64,000 bases of DNA from an uncultured Clostridia bacterium (GCA_944338165.1 CALVLN010000002.1:1-64000), one strand, 5' to 3'. Shown: positions 1 through 8,400, numbered from the stretch's first letter. Notes: a model not told the origin generated them from the letters alone. A program made the numbers and translations.

Positions 1-813
1 TCGGACAGGAAATTCTTTGGCGGGCTATCGCCAAGCGAGCAACGGCAATTCTTTGCCGAATGCACCCGCTTCTTCGCAGAGCGGTATGGGGAGGGCAATA
101 TCATCTCCGCCGTCGTCCACGTGGACGAAACCACGCCGCATTTACACCTGAATTTGATCCCGATAGCGGGCGGCAGACTGTGTGCGAAGAAGTTGTTTGA
201 CAGAAAGGCGCTTACCGCATTGCAGACCGACCTGCACCGAGAAGTCGGCGCAAAATGGAATTTGCAGCGCGGCAAGGAAGGAAGTCAGGCAAAACACCTT
301 GACACGGCGGAGTTCAAGGCGAAGAAGATCGTCGAGCAGGCGCACGGGAAAGCGGACAGTATCATTGCCGAAGCCGACCATAACGCGGAGCACAAAGTTA
401 AAATCGCTCAAATTCACGCGGACGGAATCGTATCTCAAGCAGAACAGACGGCGGAGAAAGTAAAGCAGCAGGCACAGGAGTATCTGGACGGCATTATGCA
501 GAACATCGAGGCGGAGCGCAGCAAACCCACGCCGAAGCGAAAGAGACAAGCCGAGGAAGAGATCGCTCTACTCCGCACGGAGAACGCCGCCCTGCGGCAA
601 TCGAAGGCTATTTCAGACCGCGACCGCAGCGACCTTTTTGAGCAGTTGCAGAAAGCCGAGCGGCGCGCCAAAGGCAAGGAGCTGGCGTTCGGGATGGTGA
701 GCGATATGCTCGCCGCCTATCCGAACGAGTTCGACGCTCTCTTGAACAAGTCACGCGCAAAGAAGACCGCCCCGTCGTTCAAGTCGCACGGCAACGACCG
801 CGGTGGCAAGTAA
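1..813 (+). CDS. MobV/Pre-family plasmid mobilization relaxase, 5' end outside window
   Basis: The frame is open from the first base to a TAA stop, so this is the C-terminal ~270 residues of a longer protein. It contains HVDETTPHLHLNLIPI, the metal-binding HxDE-TPHxH motif of Mob_Pre relaxases, which nick DNA at an oriT and bind its 5' end to start mobilization. The relaxase core is followed by an alanine-, lysine- and glutamate-rich coiled coil (about 60 to 190 residues after the motif) and a basic tail, as is usual for this family. The upstream catalytic part lies outside the window. It marks the left edge as mobile DNA. The family call is firm; the parent element type is not determined. 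Confidence 0.9.
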   Translation, partial: SDRKFFGGLSPSEQRQFFAECTRFFAERYGEGNIISAVVHVDETTPHLHLNLIPIAGGRLCAKKLFDRKALTALQTDLHREVGAKWNLQRGKEGSQAKHLDTAEFKAKKIVEQAHGKADSIIAEADHNAEHKVKIAQIHADGIVSQAEQTAEKVKQQAQEYLDGIMQNIEAERSKPTPKRKRQAEEEIALLRTENAALRQSKAISDRDRSDLFEQLQKAERRAKGKELAFGMVSDMLAAYPNEFDALLNKSRAKKTAPSFKSHGNDRGGK

Positions 814-871
814 AATTGAATAACCGAATACAAGGAGAAAAGCGATCGAGCAAATTACATAACAACGGGGA

Positions 872-1027
872 ATGGCGAGAAGGAAAAACACCACTGGAAT
901 ACCGCAATACGAGATCGATTCGCTGGCTCGCGCGTTTATTCCTGCGATCATGGACTTTTTCAACAGCGAAGAAGGTATGCGAGAGTTTGAAGAATGGAAG
1001 GCTCAACGCGCACGCAAAGACAATTAA
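872..1027 (+). CDS. Small conserved mobile-element protein (51 aa)
   Basis: This 51-codon frame reads MARRKNTTGIPQYEIDSLAR and then an acidic/amphipathic tail with FFNSEEGMREFEEWKAQ. The composition is protein-like, and the pattern (basic start, IDSLAR, SEEG-REF-EWKA) resembles short proteins often found beside Mob genes in Clostridia. It follows the relaxase gene by 58 bases. A purine stretch (ACGGGGA) sits just before the ATG, so the ribosome binding site is poor and translation may depend on the AAGGAGAA about 30 bases upstream. The function is unknown. A longer overlapping frame (816-1109) was rejected because its composition is not protein-like. Confidence 0.6.
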   Translation: MARRKNTTGIPQYEIDSLARAFIPAIMDFFNSEEGMREFEEWKAQRARKDN

Positions 1028-1184
1028 ATATCAAAGAATAAGGAAACATCCCATTGAATTTCACGGGATGACCGCTCTGACGGTTTACGGAAATCCGCGC
1101 AAAACATAAAGCGGATTGAGTATATGATTTTTTCTATATAATCAGACAGGTTGCGCCGAAGATCACAAACCTTGAACAACGGCA

Positions 1185-1226
1185 CGAGGGGCTTGCGAAA
1201 ATCTCCGCAAGCCCCTCGTTTTTTTA
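1185..1226 (+). terminator. Rho-independent terminator, first of two near-identical copies
   Basis: A GC-rich stem (CGAGGGGCTTGCG pairing with CGCAAGCCCCTCG) with a short loop is followed by eight T residues. It ends the mobilization genes. Bases 1187-1222 recur almost exactly at 2567-2602, so the RNase III cassette is bracketed by duplicated terminators. Confidence 0.85.
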
Positions 1227-1246
1227 CTAAATTCTATCGTTTTCTA

Positions 1247-1275
1247 TTGCATTTTCATTTTCTGTGTGCTATAAT
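1247..1275 (+). promoter_or_regulatory. Promoter of the RNase III cassette
   Basis: TTGCAT and TATAAT are separated by 17 bases, directly behind the upstream terminator. The predicted start near 1282 gives a long 5' leader of about 215 bases before the RNase III gene. Confidence 0.65.
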
Positions 1276-1281
1276 AATCAT

Positions 1282-1498
1282 AAGTTTGGAGATAGGTCGA
1301 TCGATTAAAATACCAAATATAAATTAAAAACACTAACTGCATTTTGCCGAGAGCTTTTCAGTAGATAAAGGCATGGCAGTAAGTCGGGTTAATTTATAAT
1401 TTTTATTTTGATTTATCAGACCTGAATGAATGGGGATATGTTACCCTCATCGGGTCTTTTTCTATTCTCCAAGCAAATTTTAACCTTGGAGGTTTTTT
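1282..1498 (+). promoter_or_regulatory. Long structured leader with putative leader peptide
   Basis: The leader is AT-rich and contains an 8-codon frame at 1373-1399 (MAVSRVNL, TAA stop), preceded at short distance by AAAGG. A terminator-like hairpin follows 18 bases later. A second ATG at 1426 opens a frame that runs through the hairpin into the RNase III start. This is the usual layout of transcription attenuation by ribosome stalling or slow translation, as in many inducible resistance genes. The layout is visible in the sequence; regulation is inferred. The gene's own ribosome binding site (TTGGAGG) lies just before the ATG. Confidence 0.45.
1418..1467 (+). terminator. Attenuator-like terminator inside the RNase III leader
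   Basis: AGACCTG pairs with CGGGTCT (one T-G pair), extended by ATGA/TCAT and GGG/CCC with one bulge and a small internal loop. It is followed directly by TTTTTCTATT. It lies 30 bases upstream of the RNase III start codon, so premature termination would silence the gene. Confidence 0.6.
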
Positions 1499-2560
1499 AT
1501 GTCGGATTTTAGAAAAATTGAACAAACTATCGGTTATACGTTTGGAAACAAAGACCTTTTACAACAGGCATTTGTCAGGAAATCGTATTCCGAAGAGCAC
1601 GGCGGGCAAAACAACGAAGTTTTAGAGTTTATCGGTGACAAGGCGTTGGACTTTGCCGTTGTTCGCATTATGATGGAACAATTTGGCATTATTACGGAAG
1701 ACAAAGAATGGTCGGAGTTTAAGCTCCGAAATCCGAAACACTTTCAAACAAGGTACGGCGAAGGTAAATTCACCGATATCAAACAAGACTTGGTAAAAAA
1801 ACAGGCCCTGTCAAAAGCGATGGATTCGCTCGGTTTTCAAAATTATTTGATTATGGGGCAAGGAGATACAAAGCAAAACCGGCAAGACAGCCTCTCTGTT
1901 AAAGAAGATTTGTTTGAAGCGATTGTCGGAGCCGTTGCTTTGGATTGCGGTTGGGACATGGACACGATTACCCGTGTCGTTGAATCTATGATCGATTTCG
2001 ATTCATATTTTGAGAACGATTTGGAAAACAGCCAAAACAATGTGGCTTTGGTACAAGAATGGTTTCAAAAAAATGAAGGACGCCTTCCGCAATATCAGTA
2101 TTTGAATGCAGCAGAAAATACTATCGGGGAATCTTTTAACGGTGCTCACGAGAATGGCGAGGGATTATATAAGTGTCAGTTGATTTTTGAGCGAGAGTAT
2201 TTTAACGGCTATGGGAACAACAATGCGGAGGCAAGAGAAAAGTGCGCGGAATGCTTTTATAACTGGTTGGAAGAAAACGGTTATATTGTCGACCCGATTC
2301 TTGAAGCCGTGGGCGATCCGGACGAAACTCAATCAATAAGGCAACTAAACGAATTGCATCAAAAAAAGCTGATTTCAAAACCGATCTATACGTTCAAACA
2401 AGGGTATGACGATAACGGGTGTGCGGTCTGGCGTTGCGAATGCCTTGTCGAAGAAAACGGCAGATCGTTTTGCAACTATTCAAATTCCAAAAAGGAAGCA
2501 CAGCGTATGTCGGCATATGAGTCGCTGCTTGATTTAATCGGTATGTACGAAGAGGAATAA
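1499..2560 (+). CDS. Accessory ribonuclease III with two dsRNA-binding domains
   Basis: This 353-residue protein has an RNase III catalytic domain (residues 1-170) that cuts double-stranded RNA. The signature NNEVLEFIGDKALD supplies E40 and D47, and EDLFEAIVGAVALDCG supplies D137 and E140, so all four metal-binding acids are kept. Residues ~180-262 and ~278-348 each look like a dsRNA-binding fold (LVQEWFQKNEG...AREKCAECFYNWL; LNELHQKK...SKKEAQRMSAYESLL). The housekeeping enzyme usually has about 230 residues and one such domain, so this is a longer accessory form. Residues ~65-95 contain an insertion relative to the short enzyme. Codon use is more AT-rich than in the chromosome. It sits alone in a mobile element behind an attenuator. 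RNA processing, plasmid copy control or anti-phage defence are all possible; none is shown. Confidence 0.85.
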   Translation: MSDFRKIEQTIGYTFGNKDLLQQAFVRKSYSEEHGGQNNEVLEFIGDKALDFAVVRIMMEQFGIITEDKEWSEFKLRNPKHFQTRYGEGKFTDIKQDLVKKQALSKAMDSLGFQNYLIMGQGDTKQNRQDSLSVKEDLFEAIVGAVALDCGWDMDTITRVVESMIDFDSYFENDLENSQNNVALVQEWFQKNEGRLPQYQYLNAAENTIGESFNGAHENGEGLYKCQLIFEREYFNGYGNNNAEAREKCAECFYNWLEENGYIVDPILEAVGDPDETQSIRQLNELHQKKLISKPIYTFKQGYDDNGCAVWRCECLVEENGRSFCNYSNSKKEAQRMSAYESLLDLIGMYEEE

Positions 2561-2566
2561 CATTTC

Positions 2567-2602
2567 GGGGCTTGCGGAAATCTCCGCAAGCCCCTCGTTT
2601 TT
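2567..2602 (+). terminator. Terminator of the RNase III cassette, second copy
   Basis: GGGGCTTGCG and CGCAAGCCCC form the stem, followed by a T run. The 36 bases match the terminator at 1187-1222 with about one substitution in the loop. Such close identity in two nearby terminators points to duplication or cassette insertion. Confidence 0.85.
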
Positions 2603-2623
2603 TATTATTTCAGATAAACGACA

Positions 2624-2661
2624 AATCCGAACCAATCGGTTGTTACCAAAAGGTTCGGATT
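2624..2661. repeat. Inverted repeat between element and tRNA-Val
   Basis: AATCCGAACC and GGTTCGGATT form a perfect 10-bp inverted repeat around an 18-base centre that itself holds AACC/GGTT. It lies 9 bases from the tRNA 3' end. It may be a second terminator (T-rich DNA follows on the plus strand) or a recombinase arm site. Confidence 0.5.
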
Positions 2662-2670
2662 ATTTTGATT

Positions 2671-2747
2671 TGGTGGGGACAACAGGGCTCGAACCTGTGA
2701 CCTCATGCATGTGAAGCATGCGCTCTAACCAACTGAGCTATGCCCCC
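2671..2747 (-). tRNA. tRNA-Val (anticodon CAC)
   Basis: On the minus strand the sequence folds into a full cloverleaf. It has a 7-bp acceptor stem (GGGGGCA with TGTCCCC), a D arm with AGTTGGTTA, anticodon loop TTCACAT, T loop GTTCGAG and an encoded CCA end. The 3' end faces the mobile element, so this gene is the probable integration target. Confidence 0.95.
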
Positions 2748-2767
2748 GCCGCGCGGAAGATGATATT

Positions 2768-2796
2768 ATTTTACACGCTTTCGGCGCGGATGTCAA
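2768..2796 (-). promoter_or_regulatory. Promoter of tRNA-Val
   Basis: On the minus strand TTGACA and TAAAAT are 17 bases apart, about 20 bases upstream of the mature tRNA 5' end. Confidence 0.75.
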
Positions 2797-2835
2797 TCGT
2801 TTTTGGCGGCGAAAACATATTTTTCCGCCCCGCAA

Positions 2836-2872
2836 ACAAAGAAAACGGGCCGAGGGAGATCCCCTCGGCCCG
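2836..2872 (-). terminator. Terminator of the surface-protein operon
   Basis: CGGGCCGAGGG pairs with CCCTCGGCCCG. On the minus strand it is followed by TTTTCTTTG. It lies just past the stop of the Ig-like protein, with no further gene before tRNA-Val. Confidence 0.8.
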
Positions 2873-2889
2873 ATGCCGCACGTTACGCT

Positions 2890-5800
2890 TTAAAAAGGCG
2901 ACACGCGGGAGACGCCCGCGTACTTGACGCCGTTTGCCGCGTCGGCGAGCTGCGCCGCGTAGCTGTTTGCGCTCTTGTTGGAGTACATATAGAAGCGGAA
3001 ATCCTGCGTGCCCGCGGCAAGCGGCAGGAAGCTGCCCTGATCCTGCATGGCGGGATCGCTCGCATTCGTCAGAATGGAGATGTTGACGAGGTACCGCGTG
3101 AGGTCGGCGCGCGCGCCGTCCAGCTGCGAGAGGTCGATCTGCGCATAGTTGATGCCGCCGCCGTACGCCGCGATGCCGCCGTGCACGACTTTTTCACCCT
3201 CGTACGTCGCGAGCAGGTCGCCGTACTCCTGGGGGCGGAAGGAGGTGGCAAAATCGAGCATGCCGCCGATGTTCATCTTGAACTGATCGAGCTGCGATTC
3301 GATGAGCGTGCTGCTGTCGATATGGGAGACCTGCTTCCAGTCGTACATGCGCACGTCGCCAACGAGCCGCACGACGGAGGCAAACGAGGTGCCGCCTGCG
3401 CCAGCCCAGCCTTCAAAATTGATCCCCTGCTCGCTTGAGTTTTCCGCAAGGACGGGGCCCGCAAAGTTGCTCTCGATGCCGACGGAGAAGAGGCCGCTCG
3501 TCTCCAGCACGCTGTTTTGCAGGGTGAGGTCGGTGAGCACGTACCGGCTGTAAAAATATTCGTCGTTCAGATAGTCGTTCGTCTGCGTCGGATACGCGTT
3601 GCCGTTTGCATCGGTGACCCTGGGTTCGACGCCGTTTTCCGCCGTGGCGCGGAGGGCGCGGTTGGCGCCGACTTTCACGAGGAATTCGCGCGCCTGCGAG
3701 ACGATGCACCCTTCAATGCGGACATGGATGCGCTCCGCATCGCACCCCTCGTTCTGCGAGAGGCGCTCGATGAAGTAATGCTGCCCGTCGCGGTTGCCGC
3801 CGTAGGCGCGCACGACGGTACGCCCGTTGCGGATGCGGCAGTTGAGCACGCTGCAGTCGGCGTTGATCTCCAGCACGGTGCCCACGTTGTTGAGGTTGGT
3901 GAGCTCGTACGTTCCGTCGACCTCGAGCGAGCTGTCGCTGCAGCCGAGCAGATTGACGTTGTGCAGGGTGACGCCGTCCGTCCGCACGAGGAAGGAAATG
4001 TTGTCCTGCCCGGCGACGCGCGCCATCTCGCCGTAATCGACGAACGCGATGGGCCCGCGGAAGATGAGCGGCGTGCCCGTGCCGTCCTTGGCGTTGGTAA
4101 AGTATTCGGCGTTCAGCGTGTAGCCGTTGCCGAACACGTCGTTTTTGAATTCGATGACGTAATTGACGTATTCCTCGTCCGTGCGGCCGAAATAATCGTA
4201 GAAGTGCGTGTTATACGTCGACTTCATGCTGCCGAGGCGGCTCTTGAGGGCGGGGACGTTATCCTTGATCTCCTCTCCGAGCATGACGTCCGCGCCGAGC
4301 ACGACGGGCAGCCCCGCGTTTGCCGCGGCGAAGACCTGCGCGCTCGTAGTGCAGAGCACGCCGTCCCCCACCGCGTCGAAGGTAAAGGAGGCGGCGACGT
4401 TCCTGCCGAAGGAATCGTTCCCCAGCCAGGACGCGGTAACGGTGACCGTGCCCTCCCCCACGGCGCGCGCCACGAGCTTCCCGCCCGAGATCTGCAGCGA
4501 GAGCACGGAGGGATCGGAGACGGTGAAGGAGAGATCCTCCAGCGCGTCGACGGTTTGCGTATTGTGATAGGTGCGCACGTCGAGGACGAAATCGTACCCG
4601 ACGAGGGCATCGCCCGCGTACGCGTTCCCCGCGACGGCGAGGCGCTGCGCAAGGCCCATGTCCGAGGAATTGAGGAACTGCACGTTCGTGACGTCGCGCA
4701 CCGCCTCAACGGAAAGCTCGACGGGATAGACGTCGAGCGCGTGCCCTCCGCGGAAGGGCGTGACGATGAGCGTGAACGTGCCCGCCCGCTTTGCGTCGAC
4801 GGTGCAGGAATTGCCGGAGAGCGTGAGGGTGACGTCCTTCTGTGAGAGCGACCCTTCCTCCAGCTCCCAGACGAAGCTCACCCCGTCCGAGGCGACGGAC
4901 GCGACGGGATAGAAGGTGACGGGGCTGCCCGCGAGCATGACGGGCTCGCCGCCCTGCACGGGCAGCGTGGAGCGCACGGTAAAGGCGAAGGCGGCAAAGG
5001 AGAAGCTGCCCGTAAATTCGCCGCCGCCCGCCGTCAGCGTAAAGGCGTGGTCGCCTTCCGCAGCGGAAAGGCGCGCGGTGATCTTCCAGCAGCCCTCCCC
5101 TGCGGCGGAAACGGGCGTGACCTCGTACGAGCTGACGCACGCCGCGGAAAGCACGGGCTGCTCCGCCGAAGCCGCATAGAAGGTGAGCGAAGAAGCCCCC
5201 TCTTCGGCGACGATGGCGGCAGACGCCCCGCCGTTGACGGTGATGCCGGAGACGCTCTGCGGCAGCGAGACGCGCAGGGAGATGCGCTGCACGAGGTCGC
5301 CGTTTACGCCGCCCTTCACGGTGAAGCGAAGGGTGACCGTACCCGCAAAGGGCAGGAGGAAGGTATCCCCCTCCACGTCGGCAAAGCCGCGTTCCACGGT
5401 GACCGACGCGCCCTCGAAGCCGGCGGGCGTAAGTTTTGTCTGAAAGCGGTACCTGCCCGCGGACACGTCCGCCTGAAGCCCGCCGTCCGCGGCAGGCGTC
5501 AGCGGAAGCGCTTCCTCCGCGCCCTCCGCAAAGAGGGAGATCTCCATGCCGTACGGGCGGGAGGAGGAGACGACGACGGTGATGCTGTCGGTATAGCCGC
5601 CGTCGTTGCTGACGGCGACGACGCGCGCCGAACCCACGCTCTCCGCGGACACGGTACCGTCGGCGGCGACGGAGACGGACGCAAACTGGGCGCCCTCCAC
5701 CTGCTCCACGCGGTACGTGACGCCTTTTTCGGTGGCGTTGTCGGGCATGACCTGCGCGTCGAGGCGGAAGGGCTCGGAAGTCTCCGCGAGGTCGATGCGC

Positions 5801-5946
5801 AGCGTCTTATCCTCGGGCGCGTTCATGATGCGGATGCCGCTGACGGAGACGTCCACCCCCAGGGAAGCGACCTGCCCGGAGGAGAAGACGGCAAACACGA
5901 ACAAGAGCGGCAGCACGAGCATGAGCGCGATGATATTTTTTCTCAT
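2890..5946 (-). CDS. Large secreted Ig-like / beta-helix surface protein (1018 aa)
   Basis: The N-terminus (MRKNIIALMLVLPLLFVFAV) is a signal peptide or uncleaved anchor. Residues ~30-130 resemble a bacterial Ig-like (BIG2) domain, with VSGIRIMN, VMPDNAT and a GSARVVAVSNDG strand. Several more Ig-like beta-sandwich segments follow to about residue 530, with a second BIG2-like stretch at SFTVSDPSVLSLQ...GEGTVTVTASW. Residues ~580-900 have short repeated strands such as VTLHNVNLLG, GTVLEINADCSVLNCRIRNG and LTLQNSVLETSG, typical of a right-handed beta-helix. No LPXTG, SLH or lipobox was seen. It is the last gene of a unit after a giant lipoprotein and an ABC exporter, and overlaps the permease by 4 bases. 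Surface adhesion or glycan binding is a guess. Confidence 0.75.
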   Translation of the reverse strand: MRKNIIALMLVLPLLFVFAVFSSGQVASLGVDVSVSGIRIMNAPEDKTLRIDLAETSEPFRLDAQVMPDNATEKGVTYRVEQVEGAQFASVSVAADGTVSAESVGSARVVAVSNDGGYTDSITVVVSSSRPYGMEISLFAEGAEEALPLTPAADGGLQADVSAGRYRFQTKLTPAGFEGASVTVERGFADVEGDTFLLPFAGTVTLRFTVKGGVNGDLVQRISLRVSLPQSVSGITVNGGASAAIVAEEGASSLTFYAASAEQPVLSAACVSSYEVTPVSAAGEGCWKITARLSAAEGDHAFTLTAGGGEFTGSFSFAAFAFTVRSTLPVQGGEPVMLAGSPVTFYPVASVASDGVSFVWELEEGSLSQKDVTLTLSGNSCTVDAKRAGTFTLIVTPFRGGHALDVYPVELSVEAVRDVTNVQFLNSSDMGLAQRLAVAGNAYAGDALVGYDFVLDVRTYHNTQTVDALEDLSFTVSDPSVLSLQISGGKLVARAVGEGTVTVTASWLGNDSFGRNVAASFTFDAVGDGVLCTTSAQVFAAANAGLPVVLGADVMLGEEIKDNVPALKSRLGSMKSTYNTHFYDYFGRTDEEYVNYVIEFKNDVFGNGYTLNAEYFTNAKDGTGTPLIFRGPIAFVDYGEMARVAGQDNISFLVRTDGVTLHNVNLLGCSDSSLEVDGTYELTNLNNVGTVLEINADCSVLNCRIRNGRTVVRAYGGNRDGQHYFIERLSQNEGCDAERIHVRIEGCIVSQAREFLVKVGANRALRATAENGVEPRVTDANGNAYPTQTNDYLNDEYFYSRYVLTDLTLQNSVLETSGLFSVGIESNFAGPVLAENSSEQGINFEGWAGAGGTSFASVVRLVGDVRMYDWKQVSHIDSSTLIESQLDQFKMNIGGMLDFATSFRPQEYGDLLATYEGEKVVHGGIAAYGGGINYAQIDLSQLDGARADLTRYLVNISILTNASDPAMQDQGSFLPLAAGTQDFRFYMYSNKSANSYAAQLADAANGVKYAGVSRVSPF

Positions 5947-7631
5947 AAAACACCTCCGCTGAAGCGATAGTAACGGGACTTCAGCTTATACAGGAGCACG
6001 AAGACCCCGAGGAGCGCAAAGAGCAGCGCCACGCCGCCCGCGACCAAAAAGGTAAGGTAGGCGTAGCGATCGGCAAGCCCGCGCAGGGCGAGGAACATGC
6101 GCGCGAGCAGCACCGCGCCGCCCACCAGGAAGGACGTGAGCAGCCCCGCCACGATGACGACGCTCGCCGTGTTGCCCGATTCCTTGATCTCGCCGTCGGG
6201 CTCCATGGAGAACTTGGCGTGGTTGAGGTCGACGCGGGTGGCGATACAGATCTGCGCGACGCCGAAGAGCAGCCCCACGCCGAAGAGGAAGAGCGCGTTG
6301 AGCGCGGAGAGGTACCCCGCCGCCAGCAGCACCGCCGCCGTCAGAAGCTGGGAGAGCGCGGTGACGATGAGGCACAGGAACACCTTGGAGAAGATGACCG
6401 AGCGGTACCCCACCGGCATCGCCTTGACGGAATAGAACATGCTGCCGTCGCGGCTGATGTTCGTGGTGCAGAACACGTTGGCGAGCGAGCCGAACACGAG
6501 CGTTAAAAAGACGGCGAGTTCGACGTCGCACTGCACGGCGATGAGGCGGACGACGAGCGACGCGCCGACGGACATGCAGAAGTAGACCATGAGCGGCACC
6601 ACGAGCGCCACGGAAAAGTAAGAGAACATGTAATCGGGCGTGCGGAAGATGAGCAGGAACTCCTTCTTCATCAGCGCCAGAAGCTGCGGCTTTTCGCCGT
6701 GCAGGTAGAAGCGGCTGCGCGTGTAGACGTGCTGCGAGCCCGTCCGCGCCCGCAGCGCGCGGACGAGGATGAAGCGGATGCCGACGAGCGAGACGAGCGC
6801 GCACGCGGCGAGCACCGCAAGCAGCACGAGGCAACAATAGAGCACGTTCTTGCCCGCGAACAGCCCCGCGAGGAGGTTGGCGGGATACATGTAGGAGACC
6901 GCCGTGCCGATGGCGTTCATCACGCCCTCGTTGAAGAAGTACTTGATGTCGTCGCCCAGCAGCAGCTCCTTGACGCCCTCGAGCAGATACGCGTAGAGGA
7001 AGAGCAGCCCCGCCGTCACCAGCGTGATGACGAGAAAGCTCAGCACGAAGCGGTCGCGCAGCAGCAGGCGCAGCGCGTGGAAGGGCAGCGCCAGCACGGA
7101 GGCGATGCCCACGGACAGCAGGGGCAGCAGGAACACCGCAAGCACGGTGAGCAGGTAATAAAGCCACCCCTGCGGCAGGTACGCCGCGCAGGTCAGGTTG
7201 ACGGAGAGCACGCACACGGCGGCGGTCACCGCCTGATGCAGGTAGATGACGATGAGTTTGGAGACGTACAACGTCTTTGCGCCCACGGGCAGCGCGGACA
7301 TCACGCGCATATCGTCCGCGAGGAAGAGCGCGCGGTTGATCTGCGAGACCGCCCCCACCACCATGGCGAGGAGCACCACCGTATAGGCGGCGGTGAGCAC
7401 CTCAAAGAGGCGGGAGGACGCATCCGGCGCCCCGTCCGTTTTGACGGCGAGGTAAATTTCCAAAAAGTTCCCCAAAAAGAGGATGAACACCGCAAGGAAC
7501 ACCGCCACCAGCGCGAGGCGGAAGAGGAAGCCCACCGCATTGAAGTTCCCCTTGCGGAAGGAGGCGGAGGCCTCCCGCCGCTGCTTGCGGAGGAGCGCAA
7601 AGAGCTGCGCGCGGTCAAGCGTGTCTTTCAT
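5943..7631 (-). CDS. ABC-2 type transporter permease (562 aa)
   Basis: This is an integral membrane protein with about twelve hydrophobic segments. Examples are LVAVFLAVFILFLGNFLEIYL near residue 40 and the closing LVAGGVALLFALLGVFVLL near 540. A larger, less hydrophobic stretch lies between the two halves. It overlaps the upstream ATPase gene by 17 bases and the downstream Ig-like gene by 4, so it is translationally coupled to both. With the ATPase it should form a single-permease ABC-2 exporter or membrane remodelling complex. The substrate is unknown. The pairing with two surface proteins suggests a role in their export, assembly or protection. Confidence 0.8.
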   Translation of the reverse strand: MKDTLDRAQLFALLRKQRREASASFRKGNFNAVGFLFRLALVAVFLAVFILFLGNFLEIYLAVKTDGAPDASSRLFEVLTAAYTVVLLAMVVGAVSQINRALFLADDMRVMSALPVGAKTLYVSKLIVIYLHQAVTAAVCVLSVNLTCAAYLPQGWLYYLLTVLAVFLLPLLSVGIASVLALPFHALRLLLRDRFVLSFLVITLVTAGLLFLYAYLLEGVKELLLGDDIKYFFNEGVMNAIGTAVSYMYPANLLAGLFAGKNVLYCCLVLLAVLAACALVSLVGIRFILVRALRARTGSQHVYTRSRFYLHGEKPQLLALMKKEFLLIFRTPDYMFSYFSVALVVPLMVYFCMSVGASLVVRLIAVQCDVELAVFLTLVFGSLANVFCTTNISRDGSMFYSVKAMPVGYRSVIFSKVFLCLIVTALSQLLTAAVLLAAGYLSALNALFLFGVGLLFGVAQICIATRVDLNHAKFSMEPDGEIKESGNTASVVIVAGLLTSFLVGGAVLLARMFLALRGLADRYAYLTFLVAGGVALLFALLGVFVLLYKLKSRYYRFSGGVL

Positions 7632-8382
7632 GGCGTAAGAAGTACTCCTCGAAGTCGAAGTCGGGGTTGCGCGCGGCGATCTCCTTCACGTTGACGTTGG
7701 AGACCTGCTTGCCCTTGCGGATGAGCACCACGCGGTCGCACAGCTTGGCGACGGTGCCCAGCGCGTGCGAGGAAAAGAGGATGCCGTTGCCCGCCTTGGC
7801 GTAGGCGACCATGTAATTCTGCACGGCGCGCATGGTGCGCGGGTCGAGGCCGGTCATCGGCTCGTCCAAGATCCACAGTTTGGGCGCGTGGATGAGCGAG
7901 CCCATCATGCAGATCTTCTGCCGCATGCCGTGCGAATAGGAGGCGATGAGGTTGCGCACGCTCCCGCCCAGGCGGAAGACTTTTTCCAAGATCTTCAGGC
8001 GGGCGGCGCGCACCTTCTGCGGCACGCGGTAGATATCCGCCATGAATTCGAGGTACTGCAACCCCGTCATCTTGACGAACACGGCGTGGTCGTCGGTGAC
8101 GAAGCCCATCTCCGCCTTGGCGGCGATGGGATCGGCGACGATGTCGTGCCCGCAGATGGTGATGCGCCCGTGCTCGAAGGGGAGCATCCCCTCCAGGCAC
8201 TTTAAGGTGGTGGATTTGCCCGCGCCGTTGTGGCCGAGTAAGCCCACGATCTCCCCGGGGCGGACGGTAAAGGAGACGTTGTGCACCGCCCAGTCCGCCT
8301 TGCGCGCGTACTTTTTGTACAGCCGTTCGACGCGCACCACGGGCGCATCGCCTCCTCGATACAAAATTTCCTGTTCTTTCAT
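7615..8382 (-). CDS. ABC transporter ATP-binding protein (255 aa)
   Basis: This is an ABC ATPase with Walker A GHNGAGKST, signature YSHGMRQK, Walker B LWILDEP followed by the D-loop MTGLDPRT, and switch His in LFSSHALG. The length is normal for an ABC-2 ATPase of the multidrug/antimicrobial-peptide type. A GAGAGGA ribosome binding site precedes the ATG. It starts 18 bases after the giant lipoprotein gene and overlaps the permease gene, so it is part of the surface operon. It powers the adjacent permease. Confidence 0.9.
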   Translation of the reverse strand: MKEQEILYRGGDAPVVRVERLYKKYARKADWAVHNVSFTVRPGEIVGLLGHNGAGKSTTLKCLEGMLPFEHGRITICGHDIVADPIAAKAEMGFVTDDHAVFVKMTGLQYLEFMADIYRVPQKVRAARLKILEKVFRLGGSVRNLIASYSHGMRQKICMMGSLIHAPKLWILDEPMTGLDPRTMRAVQNYMVAYAKAGNGILFSSHALGTVAKLCDRVVLIRKGKQVSNVNVKEIAARNPDFDFEEYFLRHERHA

Positions 8383-8400
8383 AATTCCTCTCTTGTTGTG

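Noticed and set aside
816..1109. A 97-codon plus-strand frame after the relaxase
   Set aside because: Its composition is not protein-like and it overlaps the better 51-codon frame at 872-1027 in another phase.
1110..1226. Possible small RNA between an AT-rich -10-like box and the first terminator
   Set aside because: The best -35/-10 pair has a 15-base spacer and no conserved structure is visible apart from the terminator.
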